NCBI GenBank assembly: GCA_902775355.1
Contig: CACYLY010000027.1
Location: forward strand, 1-41,936
DNA from: Oscillospiraceae bacterium
Lineage (GTDB): Bacteria; Bacillota; Clostridia; Oscillospirales; Oscillospiraceae
Direction: 5' to 3'
DNA: 41,936 nt
Shown here piece after piece: positions 30,850-39,061 of this stretch. The first letter of the stretch is position 1. Each line of letters opens with the position of its first letter. Under the pieces are notes generated by a model that was given only the letters and a program-made list of their open reading frames with translations, had not been told where the DNA came from and did not search any database. Made by a program: the position numbers and the translations under genes.

Positions 30850-33573
30850 ATGAAGCGCAATAGTTTGAAAACTCTGGGCCTGCTGCTGGCGGTGATCATG
30901 ATCCTCAGCCTGCTGCCCCTGGGCGCGCTGTCCGCTCTGGCGGAGCCGCCGGAAACGGGCACGGAGATCGCCTCCGCCGGCCTGGCACTGAGTCTGCCCG
31001 CCGCCGGTGCCACCGGGGCGGAAGCCGGCCAGCCGGTCCCGGCCGCGGCGAGCGTCGCCTCCGGCGAGGGCTTCAGCGTCAAGGAGGCCTATTGGTACAA
31101 TGAATACGGCATCGCCCCGGAGAGCTTTGAGGCCGGAAAGGCGTATTTTGCCGAGATCGTGCTGACTCCCGAACCGGGCTTCGTCTTTACCGCGGACACC
31201 GCCGTCAGCATCGACAGTCTGGGCGTCAAGAGCGTCCAGAGCGAATCTGACGGGAGCATCCGCATCGTCACCGAGAACTATACCATCCCCGGTGAGGCGC
31301 TGGAGTGGTACAACGTTTGGGTCAGCGGCGTGCAGGTCAACAGCGACAACCTGAACGATATCCTGAACGACGGCGGCAAGGCCAGGTTTACTCCCTCCAC
31401 CGGCACCCTGACCCTGGACAATCCCGCCATCACCGCCATGCACGAGCCCAGCGGCGCCCTGATCCTGGCGGACGGGCTGAACCTGACCATCGAGGGCAGC
31501 GCCGCGCTGGGCGAGACCGCGGCGGACATGTTCATCTTCGTCCACGACGGCAACCTGACCCTCAAGGGCGATTTCAGCGCCACGGTCACGGGCAACGGCA
31601 TCGTCTGCGACAAGAATCTGATCGCGGAATCCGGCAAGATCGAGGTCGAGACCACCGGCGCCGACAAGGCCGGCGTCCTTGTGGCCAACGAGCTGCAGGT
31701 GAAGTTTGCCGAGATCAAAGCCACCGGCACCAGCTCCGGCATCCATGTCAATGGGCCCTTTACCCTGGAGGAGGGCGTGATCAAGGCCACCGCCACCGGC
31801 GAGGGCTGCGACTCCGAGGTCATGAAGCACGGCCTCTATTGCGGAGACGCCATGCTCATCAAGGGCGGCGACATCACCGCCACCGGCGAAACCACGGGCA
31901 TGTACAGTGTGAAGGACATCACCGTCAGCGGCGGCATGATCGTGGCCAAGGGCGGGGAGATCGGCATCTTTGTGGGGCCCGAGGGCAAGCTGGATCTGCA
32001 GAACGGCACCCAGCGCGTCACGGCCGACGGTCAGAACGCCAGCCACGGCGCCATCTATGCGCCGGAGATCGTCTTGGGCAGCGACCTGAAGGTCAAGGAG
32101 CCCGTGGGCGGCAAGGTCGCCAACAACAAGCAGCACATCACCCTGAAGGACGGCACCTCCGTCTCCAAGCACGCCCTCATCGAGAGCGGTACTCTCAGCT
32201 TTACCGTGAGCTTTGACACCTTCGGCGGCCCCGAGGTGCCCAGCCAGACCGTGCCCAGCGGAACCCCCGCGGCGAAGCCCGAGGATCCTGTGCTGGAAGG
32301 CTATGACTTCCTGGGCTGGTACGAGGACATCATGACCGACGAAGCGCCCTACGACTTCTCCAAGCCGGTCACCGCGGATCTGAACCTGCAGGCCTTCTGG
32401 TCCTGCCCTGTCCGGGTCAGCGTGAAGGATACCGAGGGGCACGCGGGCGTGGGCGGCCTGGTCTCCACCGGGGACGACATTTATACGACCAGCATCAGCG
32501 AAGGCGTCTGGCGGGAGGGCGGCCCCTTCTATGTCGCCTGCCAGCCCTCCACCGGCTATATCTTCGATCACTGGGAGGACGGCGAGGGCAACACGCTTCC
32601 CGAGACGGGCACCTCCTTCACCTTCTCCGCCAAGGAAGGCCCGAAGACCTTCGTGGCCGTGTTTAAGCAGCATGGCTTCACTGTCACCTTTGACGGCAAC
32701 GGCGGTCAGCCCGCCACCCAGACCCTGGTCACCGGAGACGGCGGGAAGCTGAACTCCATCGAGCTGGACGTTCTCAGCAGCGGCATGAGCCGCGAGGGCT
32801 ACAACCTGACCGGCTGGTCCAAGACCCCCGGCGGCGAGCCCTTCGGCATCGGCGCGGAGGTCTTCACCCAAGACACCACCGTCTACGCCGTGTGGACGAT
32901 CCAGGTCCACAGCGTGACCTTCAAGGCCAACGGCGGCTCCCAGACCCCCTCTCAGAGCGTCAAGCACAACGAAAAGGCCTTCGAGCCCGACGATCCCACC
33001 CGCAACGGCTACACCTTTGAGGGCTGGTATACCGACAGCGAGCTCACCCATGAGTACAACTTCTCCACCCCCGTCACCGCCGACCTGACGCTCTATGCCA
33101 AGTGGGACAAGGTGGTCAAGTACACCGTGGTCTCCGGCGGCGGCAGCATCTACGGCAAGACCAGCGGCAAGGACCTGGTGATCACCATCCGCCGCACCCC
33201 CAAGGACGCGGAGTGCTTCCAGCACTTCACCGGCGTGAAGATAGACGGCGGCGACCTGGTCAACGGGAAGGACTACACGGCGGAAGCCGGCAGCACCGTG
33301 GTGACCCTGAAGGCCTCGTACCTGGGCACCCTGAACTCCGGCACCCACATCATCACCTTCACCTTTGACGACGGCAAGGCCACCACCGGCCTCACCGTGA
33401 AGGCCGGCACCGGCGGCGGCGGGACCCGCCGCGGCGGCGGCAGCGGCGACAATCCGGACACCGGCGACCTGGGCAGCCCCCTGCTCTGGACCGGTCTGAT
33501 GGTCTTCTCCGGTCTAGGCCTGGGCGCCGTGGCCCTCAGCGGCAGAAAGCTGCGCCGGAACGCACATCGCTGA
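30850..33573 (+). CDS. Sortase-anchored surface protein with InlB B-type repeats
   Basis: A cell-wall protein of 907 residues. The signal peptide ends near ALSALA. An N-terminal region of about 400 residues contains repeated beta-rich segments with GLNLTIEGSAAL-like text, as in carbohydrate-binding or beta-helix surface proteins. Listeria-Bacteroides (InlB B-type) repeats follow at about 450-516, 611-684 and 691-752, with the telltale GWYTD and ADLTLYAKW; a related beta module lies at 518-596. An X2-like module is at about 757-850 (DYTAEAGSTVVTL, then KASYLGTL). The C-terminus has NPDTG at 868-872, a hydrophobic span and RKLRR, a sorting signal. AGGAGG eight nt upstream sets the start. A likely role is adhesion or glycan binding; the ligand is unknown. 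Confidence 0.9.
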   Translation: MKRNSLKTLGLLLAVIMILSLLPLGALSALAEPPETGTEIASAGLALSLPAAGATGAEAGQPVPAAASVASGEGFSVKEAYWYNEYGIAPESFEAGKAYFAEIVLTPEPGFVFTADTAVSIDSLGVKSVQSESDGSIRIVTENYTIPGEALEWYNVWVSGVQVNSDNLNDILNDGGKARFTPSTGTLTLDNPAITAMHEPSGALILADGLNLTIEGSAALGETAADMFIFVHDGNLTLKGDFSATVTGNGIVCDKNLIAESGKIEVETTGADKAGVLVANELQVKFAEIKATGTSSGIHVNGPFTLEEGVIKATATGEGCDSEVMKHGLYCGDAMLIKGGDITATGETTGMYSVKDITVSGGMIVAKGGEIGIFVGPEGKLDLQNGTQRVTADGQNASHGAIYAPEIVLGSDLKVKEPVGGKVANNKQHITLKDGTSVSKHALIESGTLSFTVSFDTFGGPEVPSQTVPSGTPAAKPEDPVLEGYDFLGWYEDIMTDEAPYDFSKPVTADLNLQAFWSCPVRVSVKDTEGHAGVGGLVSTGDDIYTTSISEGVWREGGPFYVACQPSTGYIFDHWEDGEGNTLPETGTSFTFSAKEGPKTFVAVFKQHGFTVTFDGNGGQPATQTLVTGDGGKLNSIELDVLSSGMSREGYNLTGWSKTPGGEPFGIGAEVFTQDTTVYAVWTIQVHSVTFKANGGSQTPSQSVKHNEKAFEPDDPTRNGYTFEGWYTDSELTHEYNFSTPVTADLTLYAKWDKVVKYTVVSGGGSIYGKTSGKDLVITIRRTPKDAECFQHFTGVKIDGGDLVNGKDYTAEAGSTVVTLKASYLGTLNSGTHIITFTFDDGKATTGLTVKAGTGGGGTRRGGGSGDNPDTGDLGSPLLWTGLMVFSGLGLGAVALSGRKLRRNAHR

Positions 33574-33593
33574 ATCCCTCTTTTATAACTATA

Positions 33594-33628
33594 AAAAATC
33601 CCCCGAAGCACGGCTTCGGGGGATTTTT
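33594..33628. terminator. Bidirectional terminator between surface gene and coaBC
   Basis: Perfect 16-bp stem (33594-33609/33613-33628) with an ACG loop and A/T runs on both outer sides, placed between convergent genes. Confidence 0.93.
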
Positions 33629-33642
33629 ATGTAAGATGAAGC

Positions 33643-34833
33643 TTAAAAGTGTTCAAGAATGGCGTCCAGCAGGGCGTCGGCGGCGGCGTCCTTGGACATG
33701 AGGGGCAGCTCCTTCTCCCCTGCCGCCGTGATGAGGGTCAGGACGTTGGTGTCCACCCCAAAGCCGGCGCCGGCCACCTTCACGTTGTTGGCGGCCACCA
33801 TGTCCAGATTCTTCTTCTCCAGCTTTTTCCGGGAGTTCTCCAGCAGATTCTCCGTCTCCATGGAGAAGCCGCAGAGGAACTGGCCGGGGCGCTTGTTCTT
33901 CCCCAGGGTCCCCAGGATGTCCAGGGTCCGCTCCAGGGGCAGGGCCAGGTCCCCGTCCTTTTTCTTGATCTTGTTGTCCGCCACCTGGGCCGGCCGGTAG
34001 TCCGCCACGGCGGCTGCCTTGATGATGATGTCCATCTCCGGGGCCCGGCTGGTCACGGCCTCAAACATCTCCTGGGCGGACTCCACGTCCACGATCTCCA
34101 TGTAGCCCGGCCTGGGCAGGCTGACGGGGCCGGAGACCAGGGTCACCTCCGCGCCCCGGCGGGCGGCGGCCCGGGCGATGGCGTAGCCCATGCGGCCGGA
34201 GGAGCGGTTGGTGAGATAGCGCACCGGGTCCAGGGCCTCCCGGGTGGGACCGGCGGTGACCAGGACCTTTTTGCCGGCCAGGTCCTTCTCGTGGGCCACG
34301 GCGTGCAGAACGCTCTCCAGCAGCACCTCGGGCTCCGGCAGCTTTCCCTTGCCCACGGCCCCGCAGGCCAGGCGGCCCTCGGCGGGCTCGATCACTTCCC
34401 AGCCGTAGCGCCGCAGGGTCTCCAGATTGTCCCGGGTCACCGGGTTTTCGTACATCTTCGTGTTCATGGCCGGGGCGATGAGCTTGGGGCAGTCGCAGGC
34501 CAGCACGGTGGTCGTCAGCATATCGTCCGCCAGGCCGTGGGCCAGCTTGGCCGCGACATTGGCCGTGGCCGGGGCGATGAGCACCAGGTCCGCCCGGTCC
34601 GCCACGGCGATGTGCTCCACGCTGTGGGTGAAATTGCGGTCAAAGGTGTCGGTCAGGGCCTTTTTCCCGGTGAGCTGCTCGAAGGTCAGGGGCGTGACGA
34701 ACCTGGTCGCGTTCTCCGTCATGATGACCTGCACCTCGGCCTGCTGCTTGACCAGGAGCGAGGCCAGGGCCGCCGCCTTGTAGCAGGCGATGCCGCCGGT
34801 GACGCCCAGAACGATGAATTTTCCCTTCAGCAT
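33643..34833 (-). CDS. coaBC: Bifunctional phosphopantothenoylcysteine decarboxylase/synthetase
   Basis: Fused CoA-pathway enzyme of 396 residues that joins cysteine to 4'-phosphopantothenate and decarboxylates the product. The CoaC half has GVTGGIACYKAA, the active-site histidine in SVEHIAVA, PAMNTKMY and ACGAVGKGKLPEP, with the reactive cysteine in the substrate flap. The CoaB half begins near 190 with VTAGPTREALDPVRYLTNRS, and has AAVADYRP and the KIKKKDG loop. The start at 34833 is eight nt after GGAGG; the in-frame codons before it lack a ribosome site. It lies divergent from the pantothenate transporter/coaX unit, so three steps of CoA supply are clustered here. Confidence 0.97.
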   Translation of the reverse strand: MLKGKFIVLGVTGGIACYKAAALASLLVKQQAEVQVIMTENATRFVTPLTFEQLTGKKALTDTFDRNFTHSVEHIAVADRADLVLIAPATANVAAKLAHGLADDMLTTTVLACDCPKLIAPAMNTKMYENPVTRDNLETLRRYGWEVIEPAEGRLACGAVGKGKLPEPEVLLESVLHAVAHEKDLAGKKVLVTAGPTREALDPVRYLTNRSSGRMGYAIARAAARRGAEVTLVSGPVSLPRPGYMEIVDVESAQEMFEAVTSRAPEMDIIIKAAAVADYRPAQVADNKIKKKDGDLALPLERTLDILGTLGKNKRPGQFLCGFSMETENLLENSRKKLEKKNLDMVAANNVKVAGAGFGVDTNVLTLITAAGEKELPLMSKDAAADALLDAILEHF

Positions 34834-34940
34834 GGAACATTCCTCCTCAAAAACCGTCTTTTGTATCACTATATCACAAAAGGCCGGATTTGCAAGCGAA
34901 ACACCCCGGGGCGTCCCCCTGGAAATCCTTCAAATAATGG

Positions 34941-34969
34941 TTGCATCTCCGCTGTCTTTGCGATATAAT
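34941..34969 (+). promoter_or_regulatory. Promoter of the ECF S component-coaX operon
   Basis: TTGCAT (34941-34946), a 17-nt spacer and TATAAT (34964-34969). The start site would be near 34976. Confidence 0.85.
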
Positions 34970-34974
34970 GCCCA

Positions 34975-35073
34975 CGGCGGCGAGAAAAGCCGGTCCCCTG
35001 TACCCCTGCGGACAGGAGGACGCAAGGCAAAGAGCCGCCGCAGTCTGACGCAGTGTATCCGGCGGAGCCGGAA
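34975..35073 (+). promoter_or_regulatory. Structured 5' leader, possible riboswitch
   Basis: The leader begins almost at the start of transcription with CGGCGGC (34975-34981), which pairs with GCCGCCG (35034-35040). It encloses a GTCCCCTGT/ACAGG-A-GGAC stem with purine-rich internal loops (GAGAAAA and GCAAGGCAAAGA). The same GCCGCCG can instead pair with CGGCGG at 35060-35065, next to a TCCGGC/GCCGGA hairpin that ends about 7 nt before AAGGAGG. That layout suits control of translation, but it matches no riboswitch class I can name. Confidence 0.45.
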
Positions 35074-35097
35074 CGCAAGCAAGGAGGTAAATTGCAT

Positions 35098-35793
35098 ATG
35101 GAAAGAAGATCTTATGCGCCGGTATTCGACGCCCGCACCATTGCGGAGTACGCCGTCTTTATCGCCATCATTCTCGCCATGCGGATCATGGGCCTGTCCA
35201 TGATTCCCGTGGGCCCGCTGAAAATGACGCTGACCATGGTCCCCATCGCCATCGGGGCCATGCTGCTGGGCCCTCTGGGCGGCGCGATTCTGGGTGGGGT
35301 CTTCGGCTTCACCAGTCTCTACGATGCCATGACCGGCACCTCCGTGATGACTGGCTTTTTCTTTCAGGTCAGTCCCTTCCTCACCTTTCTGCTGTGCGTG
35401 GGGACCCGCATCCTGGTGGGCGCGGCCACGGGCTGGCTCTTCCAGCTGTTCCGGAAGCTGGACCCCAAACGGATCTGGTGCTGGTTTGCCGGCGGGCTCG
35501 CCGCCCCAATGCTGAACACCATCCTGTTCATGGGCTTCATCGTGCTGGTGTTCTATCAGACGGAGTATGTGCAGAAGACCGCCGCCAAGCTGGGCGCGGT
35601 GAATCCCCTGATGTTCGTGATCCTGCTGGTGGGCCTGCAGGGTCTGGTGGAATGGCTCACCGGCTGCGTCATCGGCGGCGGCGTGGCCAAGGCCGTGGCC
35701 CGGGCCCTGAAGCGGGACGGGAAAGAGCCGGCGAAGGACGCCCGACCGCTCCCCGCCGAGGGGTCCCCGGAGAATGAGGAGGCGCGGAAATGA
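35098..35793 (+). CDS. ECF transporter S component, probably for pantothenate
   Basis: A 231-residue membrane protein with about six spans, of the ECF-type substrate-binding (S) component class. Family traits are PLKMTLTMVPIAIGAMLLGPLGGAILGGVFGFTSL around residues 42-76, read in parts, and a cytoplasmic, charged C-terminus. It would work with the shared energising module EcfA-EcfA'-EcfT encoded elsewhere. It overlaps coaX by four nt, which points to pantothenate as substrate (PanT-like). AAGGAGG at 35081-35087 sets the start. Other vitamins cannot be excluded from sequence alone. Confidence 0.85.
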   Translation: MERRSYAPVFDARTIAEYAVFIAIILAMRIMGLSMIPVGPLKMTLTMVPIAIGAMLLGPLGGAILGGVFGFTSLYDAMTGTSVMTGFFFQVSPFLTFLLCVGTRILVGAATGWLFQLFRKLDPKRIWCWFAGGLAAPMLNTILFMGFIVLVFYQTEYVQKTAAKLGAVNPLMFVILLVGLQGLVEWLTGCVIGGGVAKAVARALKRDGKEPAKDARPLPAEGSPENEEARK

Positions 35794-36566
35794 TTTTAGC
35801 CATCGACGTGGGCAATACCAACATCGTTCTGGGCGGCATCGAGGACGGGAAGCAGGTCTTCTCCTGCCGTCTGGCCAGCGACCGGAACAAGACCTTTGAC
35901 CAGTACGCCCTGGACATTCAGGGCATCCTCACCCTGCACAAGGTGGATATCTCCCGGATCGAGGGGGGCATCCTCTCCTCCGTGGTGCCCTATCTGCAGA
36001 CCGTGATCCCCCAGGCGGTGAAGCTGCTGACCGGCGTGGACCTGATGGTGGTGGGCCCCGGCATCAAGACCGGGCTCAACATCCGCATGGACGATCCGGG
36101 CACCGTGGGCAGCGACCTGATCGTGGGCGCCGTGGCCGCCCGGGCCAAGTACCCCGCCCCCATCGCCATCGTGGACATGGGCACCGCCACCACCGTCTCC
36201 GTCGTCGCGGAAAACGGGGCCTATATCGGCGGCATGATCATCCCCGGTCTCTGGGTCTCGGTGAACGCCCTGTCCGCCAAGGCCGCCCAGCTGCCCTACA
36301 TCGACCTGGCCGGCCCCACCAAGCTTTTCGGCACCAACACCGTGGACTGCATGCGCGCCGGCGCCGTCATCGGCTGCGCCGCCATGCTGGACGGGATCGT
36401 CGACCGGATGGAGGAGGAGCTGGGCAAGCCCGTCAGCGCCGTGCTCACCGGCGGCGTCAGCCCCCTGATCGTCCCCCACTGCAGGCACAAATTCCACCTG
36501 GAGCCGGACATCCTCATCGACGGCCTGCAGATCCTCTACGAAAAGAACAAAAACGGCAAAGCCTGA
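35790..36566 (+). CDS. coaX: Type III pantothenate kinase
   Basis: Kinase of 258 residues that phosphorylates pantothenate, the first committed step of CoA synthesis; the type III enzyme is insensitive to CoA feedback. The ASKHA fold is recognised by MILAIDVGNTNIVLGG at the N-terminus, GVGSDLI-like GTVGSDLIVGAVAA, DMGTATTVSVV and the C-terminal VLTGGVSPLI. It starts within the ATGA overlap with the S-component gene, so both are coupled. Its final 131 bp occur again at 40538-40668. Confidence 0.97.
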   Translation: MILAIDVGNTNIVLGGIEDGKQVFSCRLASDRNKTFDQYALDIQGILTLHKVDISRIEGGILSSVVPYLQTVIPQAVKLLTGVDLMVVGPGIKTGLNIRMDDPGTVGSDLIVGAVAARAKYPAPIAIVDMGTATTVSVVAENGAYIGGMIIPGLWVSVNALSAKAAQLPYIDLAGPTKLFGTNTVDCMRAGAVIGCAAMLDGIVDRMEEELGKPVSAVLTGGVSPLIVPHCRHKFHLEPDILIDGLQILYEKNKNGKA

Positions 36567-36567
36567 G
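36437..36567. repeat. 131-bp direct repeat, coaX copy
   Basis: Last 43 codons of coaX. Matches 40538-40668 at 129 of 131 positions (C/T and A/G differences), with an offset of 4101 bp. Confidence 0.95.
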
Positions 36568-36600
36568 CCCCCTGAACGGGCGCACAGCAGCCGAAAAAGC

Positions 36601-36645
36601 AAAAGCACCGGCCTGGTCAAAACAAGACCCGGCCGGTGCTTTTTT
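36601..36645 (+). terminator. coaX operon terminator
   Basis: Stem AAAAGCACCGGCC/GGCCGGTGCTTTT (36601-36613/36631-36643) with an inner GGTC/GACC pair, followed by a T run. Confidence 0.9.
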
Positions 36646-36669
36646 GCGGGAATGATTTGTATTGCAGGA

Positions 36670-36800
36670 TCAGGCGCCGTTCAGCGCTTCATAGGCGCCG
36701 AAGGGCTCTGTGCGGGCTTCCCGGCGGAGGACGGAGCTGGCGACGCGGCCGCAGACCAGCACGACCTCCGGGCAGCGGGCAAAGGCAGCGTCTGATCTTC
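36670..36800 (-). pseudogene. C-terminal fragment of an unidentified gene
   Basis: On the minus strand an open frame of about 42 codons runs to a TGA at 36670-36672 and reads GRSDAAFARCPEVVLVCGRV, then ASSVLRREARTEPFGAYEAL. It has the GC-rich third positions of host genes but no start codon: a stop appears just upstream. It looks like the tail of a host gene that once faced coaX and was cut off by the insertion. I do not recognise the family. Confidence 0.4.
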
Positions 36801-37010
36801 CCTGCCGATTTCATACCGAATATTGAGCCGCAGTATGACAAGCACAGGGCAGAGCCGGGAACCTGCCCGGCTCTGCCCTCAACTCTTGCCCGTGATATAA
36901 ACAGCGCCGGTCAAGGGGGTAACTTTCTATTTTTTTGCAAAAGTTGCCCCCTTAACTTGACGTCTCCTGATCCGCCGTGAAGTTTGCTGATGTATTTGAG
37001 CAAAAATTTT
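36801..37010. other. Junction region with hairpins, no gene
   Basis: Holds a 14-bp perfect hairpin (36846-36859/36866-36879) and a 14-bp near-perfect one (36913-36926/36940-36953, one G-T pair). GC content drops here from the host level, so this may be near the left edge of the foreign segment. Confidence 0.5.
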
Positions 37011-37142
37011 TCAAGGCCAAATCCGGAATCTGCTGAATCGCCAAGATCGGTACGCTGTGATTTTAGTCGTGATCTCAATCCTGTTTTCACTGATCGTATA
37101 CTCAGCAGGTTCTCTGGTCCATTTCATATTTTCGGCAAGCAT
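37011..37142 (-). pseudogene. Truncated DUF1349-like gene start
   Basis: A start behind AGGAGGAAAA reads MLAENMKWTREPAEYTISEN, then RIEITTK. This resembles the N-terminus of DUF1349 proteins, which continue with a TDxWQRTYYGF-like motif. Here the frame breaks after ITTK and ends after 43 codons, so only the first 25 or so residues are family-like. It is a broken remnant; the family assignment rests on recollection and is tentative. Confidence 0.35.
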
Positions 37143-37435
37143 TTTTCCTCCTGACAAATTTGAATTTGAAATCCCCAAAATCATAGGCATCCGCCAGTGA
37201 TTATAGGGCGTTAATGAAGTCCTCTGAAACCGTTGAAAACAAAGGATTTTCCGCGATCTGCTCACCGAATCCCTTTATTAATTGTTACACCGTTTCTACA
37301 ACGCCCGCGCCGCTCATAAGGGCAAAAGCAAGGGCAAGGAAAACTCATAACAGGATATAACAAGGAGTGGCAATCGGGAGCCTGTGACATATGTGCGAAT
37401 ACATCAACGGAACTATTATACAGGAGGATTTCACA
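37143..37435. other. Transposon-remnant spacer
   Basis: No intact gene. A short plus-strand frame ending in TAA near 37350 reads RFYNARAAHKGKSKGKENS and looks like the tail of a lost protein. The TnpV ribosome site is at 37422-37428. Confidence 0.35.
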
Positions 37436-37813
37436 ATGGAAAAGACTAAATATGACGAAAACAACGGATTGCGGTACGAACTGCGAGGCGACTATTACAT
37501 TCCCTGCCTAGCAGTACCGGCTCAAGAGGAAAGACCTATCGGCATTTGGGGGCGGCGGCACCTGCAATACATCAAGAAGGAGCGCAAACCCCTGTACATG
37601 GAACTGATGACCAGCGGCAGGCTGAATACATACCTTGCCGACATCAACGAAAAGGCGACGGAGCAAATGCTCCTGTTGGTAAAGCAGATGGCCGAGCGTG
37701 AGGGCGTCACCGAAGAGCTCAAAGCCCAAGATCAAATGCTTTGGGTACAGCGAATGAACAACATCCGGGACAGGGCAACAGAGCTTGTGAATCATGAGCT
37801 GATCTATGTATGA
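37436..37813 (+). CDS. tnpV: Transposon-encoded protein TnpV
   Basis: A 125-residue protein matching the TnpV family of clostridial transposons (Tn4451-like and related elements). Recognisable parts are GDYYIPCL, IGIWGRRHLQYIK, the MTSGRLNTYLADI core, LVKQMAEREGVTEELKAQ and MNNIRDRATELVNHELIYV. Its biochemical role is not known; it marks mobile DNA. AGGAGGA eight nt upstream of the ATG sets the start. No recombinase gene accompanies it, so this is probably a remnant of a larger element. Base composition is lower in GC than the host genes. Confidence 0.9.
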   Translation: MEKTKYDENNGLRYELRGDYYIPCLAVPAQEERPIGIWGRRHLQYIKKERKPLYMELMTSGRLNTYLADINEKATEQMLLLVKQMAEREGVTEELKAQDQMLWVQRMNNIRDRATELVNHELIYV

Positions 37814-37822
37814 GGTATCGGG

Positions 37823-37849
37823 CGGCGGGGAGCGATCCCCGCCGTTTTT
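37823..37849 (+). terminator. tnpV terminator
   Basis: Stem CGGCGGGG/CCCCGCCG (37823-37830/37837-37844) followed by TTTTT. Confidence 0.88.
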
Positions 37850-37923
37850 ATATCTGCACCTCGAATTTGCGCAAGCCATACTGATGGTATAAAAACATAT
37901 GATATTTTAGTATTGGCGGTGTC

Positions 37924-37952
37924 TTCCATTTGCCTTATCCTTCAAGTATAAT
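37924..37952 (+). promoter_or_regulatory. Promoter of the XRE-MFS operon
   Basis: TATAAT at 37947-37952 is perfect; the -35 at the right distance is poor (TTCCAT, 37924-37929). This suggests activation or regulation, possibly by the XRE protein itself. Confidence 0.5.
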
Positions 37953-37984
37953 AACAGCAGAAACAGTCAAAGGGGGATCAACAG

Positions 37985-39061
37985 ATGAAGCTATCGCTCT
38001 CTGAAAATATACGTTCGCTTCGGAAACAACGAAAGATGACGCAGGAAAAGTTGGCCGAAGCGCTGGGGGTTACGGTCGGCGCGGTCTATAAATGGGAATC
38101 TGGACAATCACAGCCCGAGCTGAATTTGCTCGTAGAAATGGCAGATTTCTTCGATACGTCGGTTGATATGCTGCTTGGCTACAGGATCCAGGACAACCGT
38201 CTGGATTCCGCTCTGGAACGGATCGGCGCATATTGCCAGTCGCTGGATCCGGCGGCGATTCCCGAAGCGGAAAAGGTATTGGGAAAATATCCTCATTCTT
38301 TTCGTGCCGTTTATGAATGTGCAAGTGTTTTCCTCGTTTACGGCGCCGCCAATCATGACCTGAGGCAACTCAAGCGAGCCTTGGAATTGTTTGAGCGATC
38401 AAGGATGCTGCTTCCGCAGAATGACGATCCCCGCATCAGCGACGCCACAATCTGCGGAAACCTGTCGATCGTCCGGTTCCTGCTCGGCGAACAGGAAAAG
38501 AGTCTCGAACTGTTGAAGAAAAACAATGCCGGTGGCATGTTCAGCAGTGATATCGGGGCATTCCTGTCGATCTATGGGGACGCCCCGGAAGAAGCTGGTC
38601 CTTTTTTGTCTGAAGCATTGTTATCGGGAGCATCCACCCTTTTCACCGCGATTCTCGGGTATGTGTTCCTGTATCGCTCCAGAAACGACTGGGCTTCGGC
38701 TATGGACATCCTTTCCTGGGGAATAGGTCTCCTGACCGGACTGAAGGAAGAGAACAAACCGGATTTCCTGGAAAAAACGCTTGCGGAAATGCTTGTTTTA
38801 TTTGCTTATGTCCAAGCGAAGATTGGTATGCAGGAAGAATCATCAGATTCGTTAAAGAAAGCTCTGACGATGGCACTTCGTTTCGATGCCATGCCTGATT
38901 ACAGCCTGAAAGCAATGCGTTTTGCTGAACACATGGATCAATCGACAGTTTTCGATATACTCGGTGCGACCGCTTCGGAAAGTATAAGCAACTTGATCGG
39001 CCTTCTGAAGGATCAGACATTCGCCGATCAATGGGAGGAGGCAACAAGGAATGAAAAGTGA
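37985..39061 (+). CDS. XRE-family regulator with TPR-like helical domain
   Basis: A 358-residue regulator. The N-terminal Cro/CI helix-turn-helix (about 5-62) reads IRSLRKQRKMTQEKLAEALG, then VTVGAVYKWESGQSQPELNLL. The remaining 290 residues are helical and TPR-like (ALELFERSRMLL, SLELLKKNN, SLKKALTMALRF), a layout shared with peptide- or ligand-sensing regulators. The gene overlaps the start of the downstream MFS gene by 11 nt, so it very likely controls that exporter. The GGGGG-type ribosome site precedes the ATG. GC content is well below that of the host genes, in line with transfer. Confidence 0.88.
   Translation: MKLSLSENIRSLRKQRKMTQEKLAEALGVTVGAVYKWESGQSQPELNLLVEMADFFDTSVDMLLGYRIQDNRLDSALERIGAYCQSLDPAAIPEAEKVLGKYPHSFRAVYECASVFLVYGAANHDLRQLKRALELFERSRMLLPQNDDPRISDATICGNLSIVRFLLGEQEKSLELLKKNNAGGMFSSDIGAFLSIYGDAPEEAGPFLSEALLSGASTLFTAILGYVFLYRSRNDWASAMDILSWGIGLLTGLKEENKPDFLEKTLAEMLVLFAYVQAKIGMQEESSDSLKKALTMALRFDAMPDYSLKAMRFAEHMDQSTVFDILGATASESISNLIGLLKDQTFADQWEEATRNEK

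Noticed and set aside
34975-35073. c-di-GMP-I riboswitch suggested by GGACGCAAGGC in the leader
   Set aside because: The GACGCAA string and neighbouring GCC are similar, but the second conserved helix and receptor are missing and the pairing pattern is different.
36636-36980. Plus-strand open frame after the coaX terminator
   Set aside because: It starts inside the terminator, has no ribosome site and no family features, and overlaps the minus-strand gene tail.
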